Made by a program: the position numbers and the translations under genes. A DNA stretch of 64,000 bases from Bugula neritina (lineage: Eukaryota > Bryozoa > Gymnolaemata > Cheilostomatida > Bugulidae), in the NCBI GenBank assembly GCA_964035545.1, contig OZ037768.1, positions 8,113,241 to 8,177,240 on the forward strand, written 5' to 3'. Below the pieces are notes generated by a model. That model was not told the DNA's origin, did not search any database, and saw nothing but the letters and a program-made list of their open reading frames with translations. Positions 11,501-23,718 of the stretch are shown here, in pieces. How positions within the stretch are numbered: the first letter of the stretch is position 1; every line of letters starts with the position of its first letter.

Positions 11501-12666
11501 AAAGATACACTTGCTGAATTTTAAGCCTGCATTCCATCTAAGGCCATTAGTTGTGTCATGAAAATAATGTGCATATATAAGTCATGCTACATCAAACCCC
11601 TACAACTATGTTACTAACGTGACTCAATGCACAGCCCTTAACCCCTTATATCATATGTTTTTACAAGAATCTTTACACATTTCAGCATCTGTTACAAGAA
11701 TACAAAAATGTATTGCTTAGGTTCAGAAAATGGCAACTGTGGCTGGAAAAAAGCTCCCCTTGAGCCTATCGACACCATCGGAAGAGAGTATATACCCTGT
11801 TTACAGAATAAGGATACTCAATGCGGATTGTTGCATTGTGGTCCAGGCCGTAGCAGTAACTCACCACCCACTGACCTGCAGCAGATTATTCTAAAATCAA
11901 GTGAGGTCAACGTTTATGGTCACATCTGCAGACAGGTTATTTTTGATGCTGGTAAGAAAAATTGTTTAGTTATAGATTATTTAGCAGCTAGAAGGTTAGT
12001 AACTTTGCTTCTTTTAAACTGTAACTACTTATTATTGTAGGTTAAATTAAAATTGCCTAAACTAGTACAAATAAAAAATGCATTTCTTATAAAGTAAAAA
12101 AGTGTAATACTTCAACATTTTGTGTTCTTTAAACATTAAGGGCCTGTTCTATAAACATTGAAGGCGTAGCTGATGTATATATTGTTATGCAATTTTAGTT
12201 ATATTAGCTATGCTACTCCATTTATATGTCTATACCTAAGTGTTGAAGTGAAGAGTGTATGCCAGCCCTAGTGTGCTTGTATCACATATATTGCATTGCA
12301 AAACTTTCTGGCAGAATCGTGAATTCACTTTTGATGCTAGTTCAGTTACATGCTCAGTGCAAATGAACTTTTTGCCTATTTCATCAAGAGTTCTTATTTT
12401 TAGACTTGTAAGGAATCTATGAAATAGGTTTTTGCTAAAGTTAATATTACACCATGCCTCATTACTTGTGGTTGCATTACAATTATGGCTTTATTTATTG
12501 CATCTTAAACTTTTTGGCTATATTTCTAGCTCAACCTCATATTTTTAAAAGCTATTGTTTCTATTTTACAGAGAATTCAGAGCTCGATTTAAGCCAAGTT
12601 CCAAATGGTGCCAGATGTGGAACCAGAAGAATGTGTGTAAACTCCAAATGTGTTGATATTACCTAA
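8570..12666 (+). CDS. secreted ADAM-family pseudoprotease with destroyed zinc site (ADAM-2)
   Basis: Coding exons: 8570-9707, 9989-10153, 10532-10627, 10825-11103, 11721-11951, 12572-12666 (2004 nt, 667 residues). A clear signal peptide (1 to about 22) precedes a prodomain and an RFKR processing site (192-195). A reprolysin-like domain beginning RYIELYISID follows. The position of HExxHxxGxxH reads NRLGNLLGLPH: both helix His residues and the catalytic Glu are replaced (Asn347, Arg348, Asn351), and only the third His (357) remains. The Met-turn CIM is kept (Met375). The disintegrin domain (CGNSIVEEG, EDCDCG, CCNPRNC, CRASRHMTCD) and Cys-rich domain (CYDGFCNSHK, PNGARCGTRRMC) are intact. The protein ends at CVNSKCVDIT with no membrane segment. 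Every intron is phase 1 and matches ADAM-1. AATAAA occurs near 12950. The domain is therefore predicted to be non-catalytic and secreted, acting by binding. Zinc loss is read directly from the sequence; function is inferred. Confidence 0.9.
11462..11660. repeat. possible tRNA-derived SINE or foldback relic
   Basis: Lies in the fourth intron of ADAM-2. A box-A-like TAGTGTAGGGG (about 11473) is followed about 46 bases later by a box-B-like TTTTAAGCC within a GAAT/ATTC stem, close to tRNA spacing. About 150 bases on, an inverted copy of TAGGGGTTAA (as TTAACCCCTTA, 11637-11650) occurs. There is no intact tRNA fold, so it is degenerate at best. Confidence 0.3.
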
Positions 12667-14054
12667 CACACCAGAGAGAAATTATTTATTAAAACTAATC
12701 AAAGTACAGCACAATATTATAATATAGTAAGCATGCTAGCATAATGAGATGAATTATAAAATGCAATTGAAAATTCATGATGTAAGAAACTATTATTTAT
12801 AACATGCAGTTTTCATTTAATATATTAACTAATTATTGTTCCTTTTATTTCAGAAGTTTGCTTTTCTAATACTGTTATGTGGTAAGATCACAACATTATG
12901 CTGTCAAACTGCTATTCTTTTGACATTGAAACAAAATATATGAACTACAATAAAACATCAAACAAAAAATAGTACGACATATAAGTGATAAAGCAAAGTT
13001 GAGGAAAATTTGTATTAATAATATTATATAAGATACCATAGCACAAAGACTAAAACTAAATGCATGAAATAAGTTGCATAGTGACATCATAATAGGTTTG
13101 TGTAGTGACATCATAGGTTTGTAAAATGACAAGGTCTACATGCAGCTTGGGCTCGAAGAAATAAAAGTCTAGCAGACTGGTCTCAGTTCATGTATAATTT
13201 TACTCACAGTGACAGAAAATTCAGGAATTTAACATGGACAACTATTATTCAGTTAAGGAAGTAAACTTAGTGCATAAAAATTGTAAAATACTAATATATA
13301 GGCTAGTGCAAAGTGTGCAATCTTTTTCCCAGTACCTTGACAAATTTATAATGGTGGCATATCTTATATTTAAACACAGCTGATGCATAAAAATTAATTG
13401 ATTAAAAGTAATTTTAAACTTAATAAGATACATACATATGTAAGTGTGCTTGCATGTGATATTTTATTGAACTTAGTTTTTAAAAAGATGATAACTCCTC
13501 ATCAATTTGTACATTACTTGATGTCTACTAGTTCTCTATGGTAACTCACATACAAAGTATATAAGTAATCTAGTGACTTTGTGAATTAGTGTTGTTGGTT
13601 AGTCAAATTGAATTTAGTGTGATTTATAGCAGTTTGTTGAATAAAATTTGAATTCATAATAAAACTAAATATATTGTATGCAAAACAATATTACAGCATC
13701 ATGTAATACGAAATTATGATACGTGAGTTTACATACAGCAAACTTATTTATATTACTTTGCATTTCTAACATATAGGCTATTTATAAAATGCATTATTAG
13801 ATTGTATGATTGCACATTTGTGCAAAATGTTGTTCTTTTAAAAATTGACCCTGTCTGCTGCTAAAATAACTTCCAAAAAAGCTTTAACACTGGTTATTAA
13901 AAAATAATATAATATTTCGTGTAAATATCAGCAACCAATGTCAATTTATCGATACACTCACAATAGCAATACTAGGTATTTGTAAAATCTAGCAAAAGTA
14001 CACAATTTAATAAATATTTTTTAACTTATTTCTACTTTCATTTAGTTGCCTATC
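12667..14054. other. intergenic, no gene seen
   Basis: AT-rich spacer between the 3' end of ADAM-2 and the 3' end of the GPCR gene, which converge. It contains a likely polyadenylation signal AATAAA near 12950 for ADAM-2 and a short direct repeat of a TGACATCATAATAGGTTTGT-like word at 13081-13125. I see no exon, RNA gene or transposon in it. Confidence 0.5.
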
Positions 14055-17000
14055 TTAGACTTTTACCATGTTTAACTGTCTGCCCTTCAAACCAGTAGTT
14101 GAATTCTGGGCCAGATATGTTATGGCGCTGCTTTTTTTATTCCTGTTTATGTATTGGCACTGAAACTTCAGTATTCTTATAAAAGTCTTCTTGAATTCCT
14201 TATTCCATGTAGCGTATATAATTGGGTTCAACAAGGAGTTGCAATACCCCAACCAGAACACAATGTCAAAGATTACACTTGGTATCCTGCAGATCTCACA
14301 GAGAGAGCCTACAAGCAGAACATTATTGAAACAGTTTTAGTGGAGGTTTGTGACAATCCAATCACATTATTGAAATATTTAAATACAATAGTGGAGAAAT
14401 TTTAGTAGCCAAAATTCTTCTAATAATTTTTGGTTTGGAGAGCATGGGTTGAAGTAAATTCTAGAAAGTAACGTCTTTAGCTACATTTCTCAATCTTGAT
14501 TTAGCTCAACTCTTAATTTCTTCATTGCTAAACCTGCTTTTAATCATTTTTTGGACAACAATATTGAGAATAGCAATCAGTAGTGGATAATTACCTAATG
14601 GAAGAATGATGAAAAATGGAAACCAGCACACAAAGAAAACTCCAACGACTATACCAAGAGTCTTGGCTGCTCTTTTTTCGTTGTTGAACTTAGCAATTTT
14701 TGAGCCAATAATCAATTGCCTTCCCAAGATTTTTAGTTTATTAGAGCCAGCTGGCTTTGGTTTGTCACAAAGCATTTGTTCTGTTGAAAGCCTTTTTATA
14801 TTAGTGTTTGTGAAACTATATTCTAGGTTAGCCTTAGTTGAATTCTCAGTTGGTTGCAGAAGAGGGTCGACTGAAGACTGTTCAGTAGCTCTATCTCTCG
14901 AGTCTTTTGAGTCTTTGTGTGCATTTAAATTTCTTCTACTGACAGCTCTGAGAGTCACTGGTCTATCTTCTGTGCTAGGCAATCGGCTTTTTATTAATTT
15001 AGCTTTTTTGAAACCAGTTTTCAGAAAGTTTACTTGTATCTTAGCTTCTTGGTAAATTCGACAATATATTACGGTTATTATTATAGACGGAATGTAAAAG
15101 CTTCCCAATGTACTGAAGATAACATAGGCTGGCTTAATGGTCACATGACAAGAAGTAGGAGATCTCTGTGGGTCTCTCCAGCCAATCACAGGTCCTATAG
15201 ATATTACCAGAGAAGCTAACCAAAGACAAGCTATTATGTATATAGCTCTTCTTCTAGTCATGATTGTCTACAAACATGCAAATCGTATATAATCAGTTAG
15301 ATGAAAAATATAAGATTTTGATTTTGTAATAAACTCATCTTAGGGTAATTCAAAAATTTAGTTGTAAGTTTTACTAAAAATAGAATTACAAATCTTCAAT
15401 TAACACTTGAATCATATACAAATTATGCCTGTACCTGATAGAATGTGCTTATTTTTAAATATTAATAAAAATATGTTGGATGGTTGCAGCAAAATCTATT
15501 TATAAACAAAGGATATTATAAGAATTTTGGTCCAGAAATAATGGATCTTAAAATTTAGGGTTATCAAAGTAAAAGTTAAATGTGTGAGCTAATTATTTTT
15601 GCTATTGATTCCTACACAGTGCCGAAACTTTGTAAGTTTTAACATTAATGTCATTCAGTCATTTAAACTTGCATGTGTGACGCACTGAATAAATGCAGTT
15701 TATCTTCATATGAACATCCATTCATATGTTATAAAAGATGCATACAACATCAATGGTCAGAAAAGAAGTTTAATACCATATCAATTCGTATTGATCTGTA
15801 GTTGTGATACAGTTATAAAACAAGAATAATACTAGTTGTACGGTTAGGCCTTCCAACTATTAGAAAATTCTGCATGGCATAGACTGCTGAGGTTAAATTA
15901 TTCATTAAATTGTAAGTTGTATTATTGTTAGTCAGTTGCATTAATAATTATTATTCAAGTTATAATTAGGTTAGCATTCATCAGAAGGTATAAACTGAGA
16001 AACTAGCTTGTGTGTGCGAGTGTGCGAGTGTGCGTGTGTGTGTTATTTAAAAAAACTAGATTTATATAGAAAAAATCAGTTGGTTAGAAATAAGCAAAGA
16101 ATTTAAACTTCTGTACTTGTTTGATCTCTATAATGTTAATATTTAGGATATATTTAAATTCGTAACCATCCTTGAAAGCATAGAATTGTGTGTTTTCCCA
16201 CATATTCAAAATACATTGAACAGTGCTGAGTATATTTAACATAAGTACAGAACAAATGCCTCATATACAAAATGAAGTGATGACATGACCATGTATTAAC
16301 TTGAACGCTTCATTTAACCTTTGCAGCTACTTCAGCCATCACATCAGCATTATGTACTTAATAAATATTATGGCCTTCTTTCAATTGGCTTATATACTCT
16401 AATATAGAAACATTGAATACTGTATATATATATTATAAACTACCACTGAACTGAAACTATAGGGGGTTATAATTCAATGTAAACTAACTTGTATTTACAA
16501 CTGTATTGATAAGTTTATGGAACTAAATTGGCTTTATTACTACAATATGAGCTTATACACAGTAATTTCTAATGTTTACCCTATTGGTAGACTCAAAATA
16601 CACATCCTAATTGGCTCACATATACTACTCAATCAGAGAGTCCAAACCTAATTTCTATTAGTTCAACTAATATTGATTATATTGAGACTACAATATAGTC
16701 AGTAGAACTCAATAGTTCAATTTTGGTGTACAGAGCTCACATGTCGTCAAGTTTTGTTTTGCCAACTGCACCATGTACACAATACACATGCATTTAAGGT
16801 TGTTCATCATATAAAAACTTTCAAAGGTGTTCATAGCTGTTGGACCTATAAATACCGAAATAAATTTTTGCAAGCCACATCCTTATTTGTTATATTCTAA
16901 ATAAGCAGCTAGTTTTGGCAACTAACATAAAGATAATTATAAAACTTGAGCCTTTTTTTAGAAGTATGAAGGTTATGTACATGGGATATGAGACCTAACA

Positions 17001-17474
17001 GAATGCACACTGCTATGTAGACAAGAATTTAGCCTTAGAACTCATTACCCTATGCTGTAGAGGTCGGGTCACACCAATATAGCGATCAATGCTGATGGCG
17101 CAGAGACTCAATATGGACGCCGTGCAACACAAGACGTCAGTTGATGCCCAGAGATCACACAAGAATGACCCGAGTATCCATTGTTTTTCTAGCTGCAGTA
17201 TTGTTGAGAAAGGGAGAACGAGTACTCCTAGGAGCAGATCAGCTGTAGCTAAACTGATCACAAAATAGTTGGTGGCAGTTCGCAATTTTCTGTTTAAAAT
17301 GACGGCAAGGAGGACGAGAATGTTCCCAAAAATGGTCATCACCACAATGACAGAGAGTGTAACTCCTAAAGGTATTTTCGTTGTCAAGGTTACATTATGT
17401 ATAGTTCTACAGTCTTGAGTGTTGAAGTCACAGCTATAGTTTTCAGGAGATGGACTGTTGACCATTGTCACCAT
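14055..17474 (-). CDS. alpha1-adrenergic/octopamine-like aminergic GPCR
   Basis: Coding exons, on the complement: 17474-17049, 15267-14595, 14308-14055 (1353 nt, 450 residues). It is a class A receptor: N-glycosylation sites NYS and NVT in the N-terminus, TM1 with GN (50-51), TM2 Asp79, TM3 Cys106, aminergic Asp113 in WASTDVLCC, and DRY at 130-132. The second loop has Cys182. TM5 [10 protein letters not shown] has paired Ser194 and Ser198, the positions used for catechol or phenol hydroxyls. The third intracellular loop is long and basic (over 100 residues). TM6 is [12 protein letters not shown] with CWFPFF, and TM7 is [15 protein letters not shown]. These TM5-TM7 motifs are those of alpha1-adrenergic receptors and their invertebrate alpha1-like octopamine relatives, which couple mainly through Gq. 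Ligand choice between noradrenaline and octopamine cannot be settled here. The first intron is phase 0 (after PLQHR). Non-coding 5' exons may lie upstream. Confidence 0.93.
15268..17048 (-). other. GPCR intron 1
   Basis: A 1.8-kb AT-rich intron between the exon carrying TM1-TM3 and the exon carrying TM4-TM6. It holds only a short TG/CG tract (GTGTGCGAG units) at 16009-16043. No nested gene was recognised. Confidence 0.7.
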
Positions 17475-19233
17475 GAAACTTTAGTACAACATGTCATAGG
17501 CTGTGTGACTTGGACAGAATTTTCTGTTAAAAATAACAATCTGCATTACCTCCAGTATAAAACAAAATTTAGTTTTGAATTTCCATTTTAGAAAAGCTTG
17601 ACCATTTTTGGCATAATCTAAGATCTATGCAACTAATATTATATTTTTAATCAACAATTAATTTATGGATTTTTTTTCATGTTTCTATGTACAAGAAAAA
17701 TCTGTTTATTGAGCATACATAACGTCTATGCATCACAACGAAACAACTTTTTCTACCCACATTGGACAAGCCAATCAGATAGCTCGCATTATATTTAAAA
17801 GAAGATCTGGCTTGTAAATCAGTATAATGAACAACAAATGTATAGATTAGTTAAAGTAACTCAAGAGAAGACTTAATATTAAACTGACAAATAGAATAAA
17901 TACTTACCTTATAGAAGTAGTCTAGCTGTTTAGGTTAAGTGTCTATAATATTTCTGTAGTAAGAAACCTAACTAACACTATACAACTTTGCAGCTTACAA
18001 TTACTTTAATCTTATAATAAAAAGCACAATACACTTATTAACTTATAAGTATTCCAGATTTCTACGATCAACACATAGAGTAATATTAAATTGACCAATT
18101 GACTTTCACAATACAAGTTTCATATATATATACAGGTGCGTATCACTGTTCCATATAAATGTGCGTTTGTAAGTAATACTAGACTTTATAAAATATTGAT
18201 GAAAATGTTTGAACTAAATAGAATGTTTCACTTACCAAATGCTCTACATATCAAAATGAGCGCAGACCAGCATTACTGATTTATCCTACTACCATTGCAC
18301 AACACAAGCTGTACAATTTGACATGTGATTCAAGAGCTGTCTGACCAAAAACAGCAAGACTAATGAAGCATATTGGCATTATGACATAACAAGTTGAGAA
18401 TACAACTTTGCATAATTGGAGTTGTACTTGATGGTAATTACAAGGAATTGAAGGAGAGTCAAAATTCTGATAAAATCATAATTCAAACTGAGTGAACAGT
18501 TTACAATAATTAGATGGTTGTTAGGTTACACGATCAGTATTAGTACAGGGTAATATAGTTGTATGCATTACATTGAAATACATGTAGTGCAAAGTGTAAT
18601 TTGTTTCTTAGAAACTGTTACTAATCACATTTTGAAAAGCATCTTTTATAATCATGCAAGCTAATATAGTCTTTTATATTGCGATAATTACACCAACAAA
18701 CCATATTATACAGTATATTTAATATATGATATGGTTTAATAGCAATAACAGATTGCCTAGTGAAGCTACTTCACCAGATGGTGAAACTTTCAGCAAGAAT
18801 TTTCATTGCAGCTACCAAACCAAATATCTGGTAGTATATGCTATCTCATAAACACAGCAGTGAGCAATGGTTGACATAATAATGTTTGAAGATGGAATTC
18901 ATAACAACTTTATGCATAACCTTTACTAATAACATGAGTGGTGTTCCTTAGGCATTATAGTGAAGAAATTATTATTATGAAGTTGCGGTTTTATAAAATA
19001 TTGCTGCTTACTCAACTTACAAATTACCAGATTATACTCAGTTTTAAAATGCTTATTGCTATCATGATCAAACAAACAGTATTATATTATAATATTTCAA
19101 TTTATTTAAAAATATGATAAAAGTATATCTAGTAGATTAAAAGTTCTAGTATGTATACGTATACTGTTAATCCAATAAGAAATTCTGTACAACTAAAGCA
19201 AATGTTGAAATGCAATAAAATTGCACCAAACAT
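17475..19233. other. intergenic or GPCR 5' region, no gene seen
   Basis: Spacer between the GPCR start codon and the stop codon of MPHOSPH6, both on the minus strand. It probably includes the GPCR promoter and 5' UTR, and the MPHOSPH6 3' UTR. A reverse-strand AATAAA lies near 19102. No convincing exon or repeat was seen. Confidence 0.5.
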
Positions 19234-21734
19234 TCAAGTGCCTTTGTCAGATAACTTCATCTTCTTGACAGAAGCAAATCTGCCAATCTTACTACGCCAG
19301 TTATCTCGGTATTTTAACTTATGCTTCTTTGTCATAAATTTTTCAGCTATGTTAGTGACGGAGGCATATCTGTAAAAAATAAAAGAAAACAAACTAAAAT
19401 AATTGATAAATATACTGGTGCTTAAAAATTCAGAAACTATTAAAATGTTAAATGCAAGTAACAAAAACTGGCAAACTGAGCACTTAACCTAGCTATCTTG
19501 CAAGTCTTTTTTTGAATATACAAATTGATGTATGTGATAATTGATCGTAATATTATATTAAATTATCAGATATGTAGTTCGATTATCTCTTTTAATATAC
19601 TAAACCTTATAGACTTACAGAACCAGAATAACTTAATTAGGACACTTTGAATATCACCCAATTCGAATTAGTAGGACTAGCACTAAGATTTTTGATACAT
19701 TTAAAAAATTGGGTTCAATTTAAATTTAAGAATCTTCCAAGCTTTGATTTTCAATATTTCAAATGAAAACTTGGCAATAATTAAAAAAGATGTAAAGTAA
19801 AAAATATTTCAAAAGACATCGACCAGTTATTAGAATCTGATTAACATCCAATAAGCAATGTGAACTGTTTGATAAATGAGTCTGACCATAGTGCCCGAGA
19901 GTATATTATAAGAATACTATATTTGCAAATGGATACACAGTGACTTAGAATATATTATAAGGATAGTATATATGCTATTTGCAGACAGATACACAGTGAC
20001 TTACTGTTCGGCAAACTGTTGGTCTTCTGCAGACACCATTTCCTCGTCAGATTCTTCTGCACCTTTCATCGACTTCATTATTTTCTAATAAATATCATAG
20101 AATAAGAACTGACACTACTTTACAATGCAAATAAACCAATTGTAGTGACAAAGACAGCCCATGAATGTCTAATTCTGATGATCAGATGCATACTTTAATG
20201 TGCTGAAACACAATTTTGACATCATGCTTCCAAAACTTGTATATTTTGAAACTTTAATGGCAATAAAGTTAAAATTAATTAGCCATTATCACTAAAAGTA
20301 AAATTAGGTTGAATGTTCATGAAGAATGCCTAATTAATCAAACTATAGAACAGTGAACATGCCAGTATATAAATTCTTATGCATATAATTGTAAAATAAC
20401 AATATATAAACTAGAACTAGCTATTCCAACCATTCAAAACTTTTATGAATGCTTCATTAAAGTGTACAGCAGCTATTCAGAACATCAAGTGCTTATTTGA
20501 AACACGTAATTTATAAATTTTGAAATTTAAATTGGCTAATTGAAAATATTATTCCACAGACAGTTACATGAATGCAAACCAGGCATCACAAGAAGAGAAT
20601 TTGGTCAGTTGTTGATGAAAATAGAACTAATAGTTGAGAGTAGTGCATACAAACATACACACAATTAAACTCACTTCAATAGCTGGGTTGAAGCCTTTGA
20701 ATGACATTCTCCCATATGTCAGATCCTCACACATTGCATGACTCGGCTGTATACTCAGTTCATTTCTAAAACAAAGTAATTTGCTACAAGGCAAGACAAT
20801 TCCAGGGTTCACAGTATTATCAAACACTGAGATATTAGAAGTAAGGTTGAAATATTATAAGACAGGATATAACTAATAATGTGATTGAAAATGTGAATAT
20901 GAGTAACTAAATAAAAAAAATGTCTTGAAAACAATCATAACAACATTTCCAATTTTATAATAGTGTACAAAAGATTGGGCTAACTAATAACTGCTGAATA
21001 GTATAAATACAATGCTGAGTGTTACCATTAAAATACATACTTGCTATTTCGTTTAGACAACTCTGAATCTATCACCCAATGCTCTGCATCATTTTTAGAC
21101 GCATCTTCGTCTTCACAAGCTTGACTGCTAGCTAAAGCTGTCTTTTTCATAAACTACAGTGCAAAATATTATGTAGGTGTAAGTATTTGATAAGATATCA
21201 GGATAAACTGAAATACAGCATTACCACATCAGTGAGTCTATAAGGACAATATCAACATGAAAAGTAACGATAAACACCCACAAACTAAGCAAGGCAGTAC
21301 TGCTAAAATTTTATTTCAACAAGTTAGTTATATGGTACAGTAAATAAAAATAAATGTAAGAATCTAAATTTCATATATTAGCATATATATTATATTTTAA
21401 AACTTTCATAAAAAATAGCTTTCAGATTTGAGCGACTGATAAAGCCTAAGTAAACTGCATCTAATGATTTAACCAAATTCCACCAAAAATAAGTTTCTTT
21501 CAAGTAAGGCAGGTAAGAAAACTCCAATGTCTCAAAGTACAGAAGTAACGATTGTGACAAGCTGACAATGCAGGAACTACAATAGAATTAGAGCTGACTA
21601 TATAAAGGTATAGGCATAAAGTAACTTCAAAGCACACAACACAATGCAGTGTAATTATTGCAGCACACAATTACCTTCATTTGTAGTAAATTCCCAGAGA
21701 GAGATTTAACTGTAATACTTCGTTTAGACGTCAT
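19234..21734 (-). CDS. MPHOSPH6: M-phase phosphoprotein 6 (RNA exosome cofactor)
   Basis: Coding exons, on the complement: 21734-21675, 21153-21041, 20765-20675, 20084-20005, 19369-19234 (480 nt, 159 residues, close to the vertebrate length of about 160). The diagnostic block is CEDLTYGRMSFKGFNP at 70-85, nearly identical to the family signature. It is preceded by NLLQMKFMKK (exon 1/2 junction, residues 15-24) and AEHWVID. It is followed by an acidic SDEEMVSAEDQQ segment and a basic C-terminus with KKMKLSDKGT. Known role in the family: a nuclear, RNA-binding protein that associates with the exosome and MTR4 and is needed for 3' maturation of 5.8S rRNA. Splice phases agree at all four junctions, including a split Lys codon between exons 2 and 3. 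A reverse-strand AATAAA lies about 130 bases past the stop. It is transcribed in the same direction as IFT70 upstream, with about 2 kb between them. Confidence 0.93.
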
Positions 21735-23718
21735 CTGGAAAAGACATTATAAAAACCATTATAAATTAAAGTCACCGGAAAAGAAAAATATGTTTAACTT
21801 CTCATCCGCCTTTCATGAGTTTAATCATAGTTTAAACTTCAGTAAAACAGTTCAACCATTAAGTTGTTTGCTGTATGACTATAAAGGTCTACAAAATCAG
21901 CATATATTAAAACACTCTGTATTTTGGAAAAATAATTGGGAAGTTAAAAATATTCATTAAGCTCAGCCGCATAATACTGACAATATTACTCTAGACGATA
22001 ATTAAACTTGAAAGCATTACTTAAATTATAAACAGTAAAGTAATATACTACTACTAGTATTCAATCTGACCTTCCATAAATTATAATTAATATTATACCA
22101 ATAATTAGGGACCATGGGGCAATAGCAATACTTGTAGTTGTACACATCATCATATCTCATTAATGATTGATAAATTATACTCAGTCTAAGTCTAAAATTA
22201 AAAGTAATACTCGTACTGATAAGCATTGCCATTAGCTTAGACATAATCATAGTGATACTGATAGTTTTTGCTTTTTTAAAGACTAAGAGTAAGTCAAAGT
22301 GTATACTGTATAGTGTATAGCCTTTTGCCTTTAACTTTTAAGTTTAAAATTAAAGTTTAAATCAAACTTAGGCTTTTGGCTTTGCTACTAAAAAATTAGT
22401 TCCAAGTTTAACCAATAAGTTGTAATTATGGTACTTAGCTAGACTTCCACTTGAAGTTAAAGTTTAAGTTGAATTAAAATTATACTTAAAATTAATTTTA
22501 GTTTATCTTGAATTTGATTAAATTTAATATGATAGTTCACATTGATTTTGAATTACAATCAATTTGATATTATAATTATTATTATATTTATTTTGTTGAG
22601 TTTGATCATCATCCTCATCCTAATAGTGATAATCATGATCAATCATTAATGAATAATGATGATCAATCATCATGATATATTTATTAAGTTAAAGTATAAT
22701 ATTAATTATCATCAATAAGATATCAATATAGCCATATTCAATATTTTTAACTTCTCATTTAGTCAATTTTGTTAAATATTCTAAGGCCACACTTAGTGTA
22801 AATCCCTAGGGAATATGAAAAGAACTATTGTAATAATCTCAATTTGACAAATTTTGTGCTCGTAGTTATTAAAACTTATATCAAGTGTGGAACGGAAACA
22901 AGAAATTACGAAATGTTAATTGACTCGCTGTCGACATACACTATTCACTTTGGAGTTGCTTTTACCATACAGCATAATCATTGTAGTAGAATAACTCTTT
23001 AGTAGCCACCAACGTTGAAACTAATTATTTGTTCGAATGTTGGCCATTGGTTTCTCCTGTCTTCTTAAAATATTTGTTTCATGGAAGCTGTATTTTTAAT
23101 AAATAATGGCATGCACGCATCCAAGCATAACTATGTTTTATGCTTAGTAGAGTTCATACATGCATAATCTTGATAATATTAGATACAAAAACCTAAGAAA
23201 TATAATTTTAGGTATACCTACTCCTATACTGGTTGATAATTTCAAATGCTAAGCTTACACATGAACAAGCACTAAAAACTAGACTAGCAGGCATTGTAAA
23301 GTGTATACTGAAAAATTGACATTTGTCCTAACAAATGAAAGAGTAATAAGACACAATTTACACCAACTAGATAGACTGTATAATTTATAATACTTTTATT
23401 TAATATATTATTATAACTTTAAAAACACTTAACAGCTGTCATTCCTATTAAGTTGATGCCAGACAGGAAGCAAGATACTTAATAGCAAAAAGAAAGTATG
23501 AAATTCTTAATAACATTATAATGTATTATAACATTAGACAAGTTACTTGACAAAAAATATACACTCCTTCATGAAAATGAATGTATTTATAGTTTAAATC
23601 ATCATAAACAGAATAAATAAAGCAGGATTATAGAGAATGTGTTAAATAAACAATCAAATAGAGAACTGCCATAGAATATCCATGTATGACAGCACAGCAG
23701 CAACAGAAAACAGAAAAA
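21735..23718. other. intergenic patch of cryptically simple sequence
   Basis: Between the MPHOSPH6 start and the IFT70 stop. From about 22030 to 22760 the sequence consists of slippage-like, diverged words (AAAGTTTAAGTT, ACTGATA, ATTATTATA, GATGATCAATCAT) without a clean tandem period. The rest is plain AT-rich DNA. A reverse-strand AATAAA near 23396-23401 is a plausible polyadenylation signal for IFT70. No gene was seen. Confidence 0.55.

Noticed and set aside
14154..15219. Plus-strand open frames opposite the GPCR exons (up to 149 codons)
   Set aside because: They are antisense shadows; the minus strand carries clear receptor motifs and matching splice phases.
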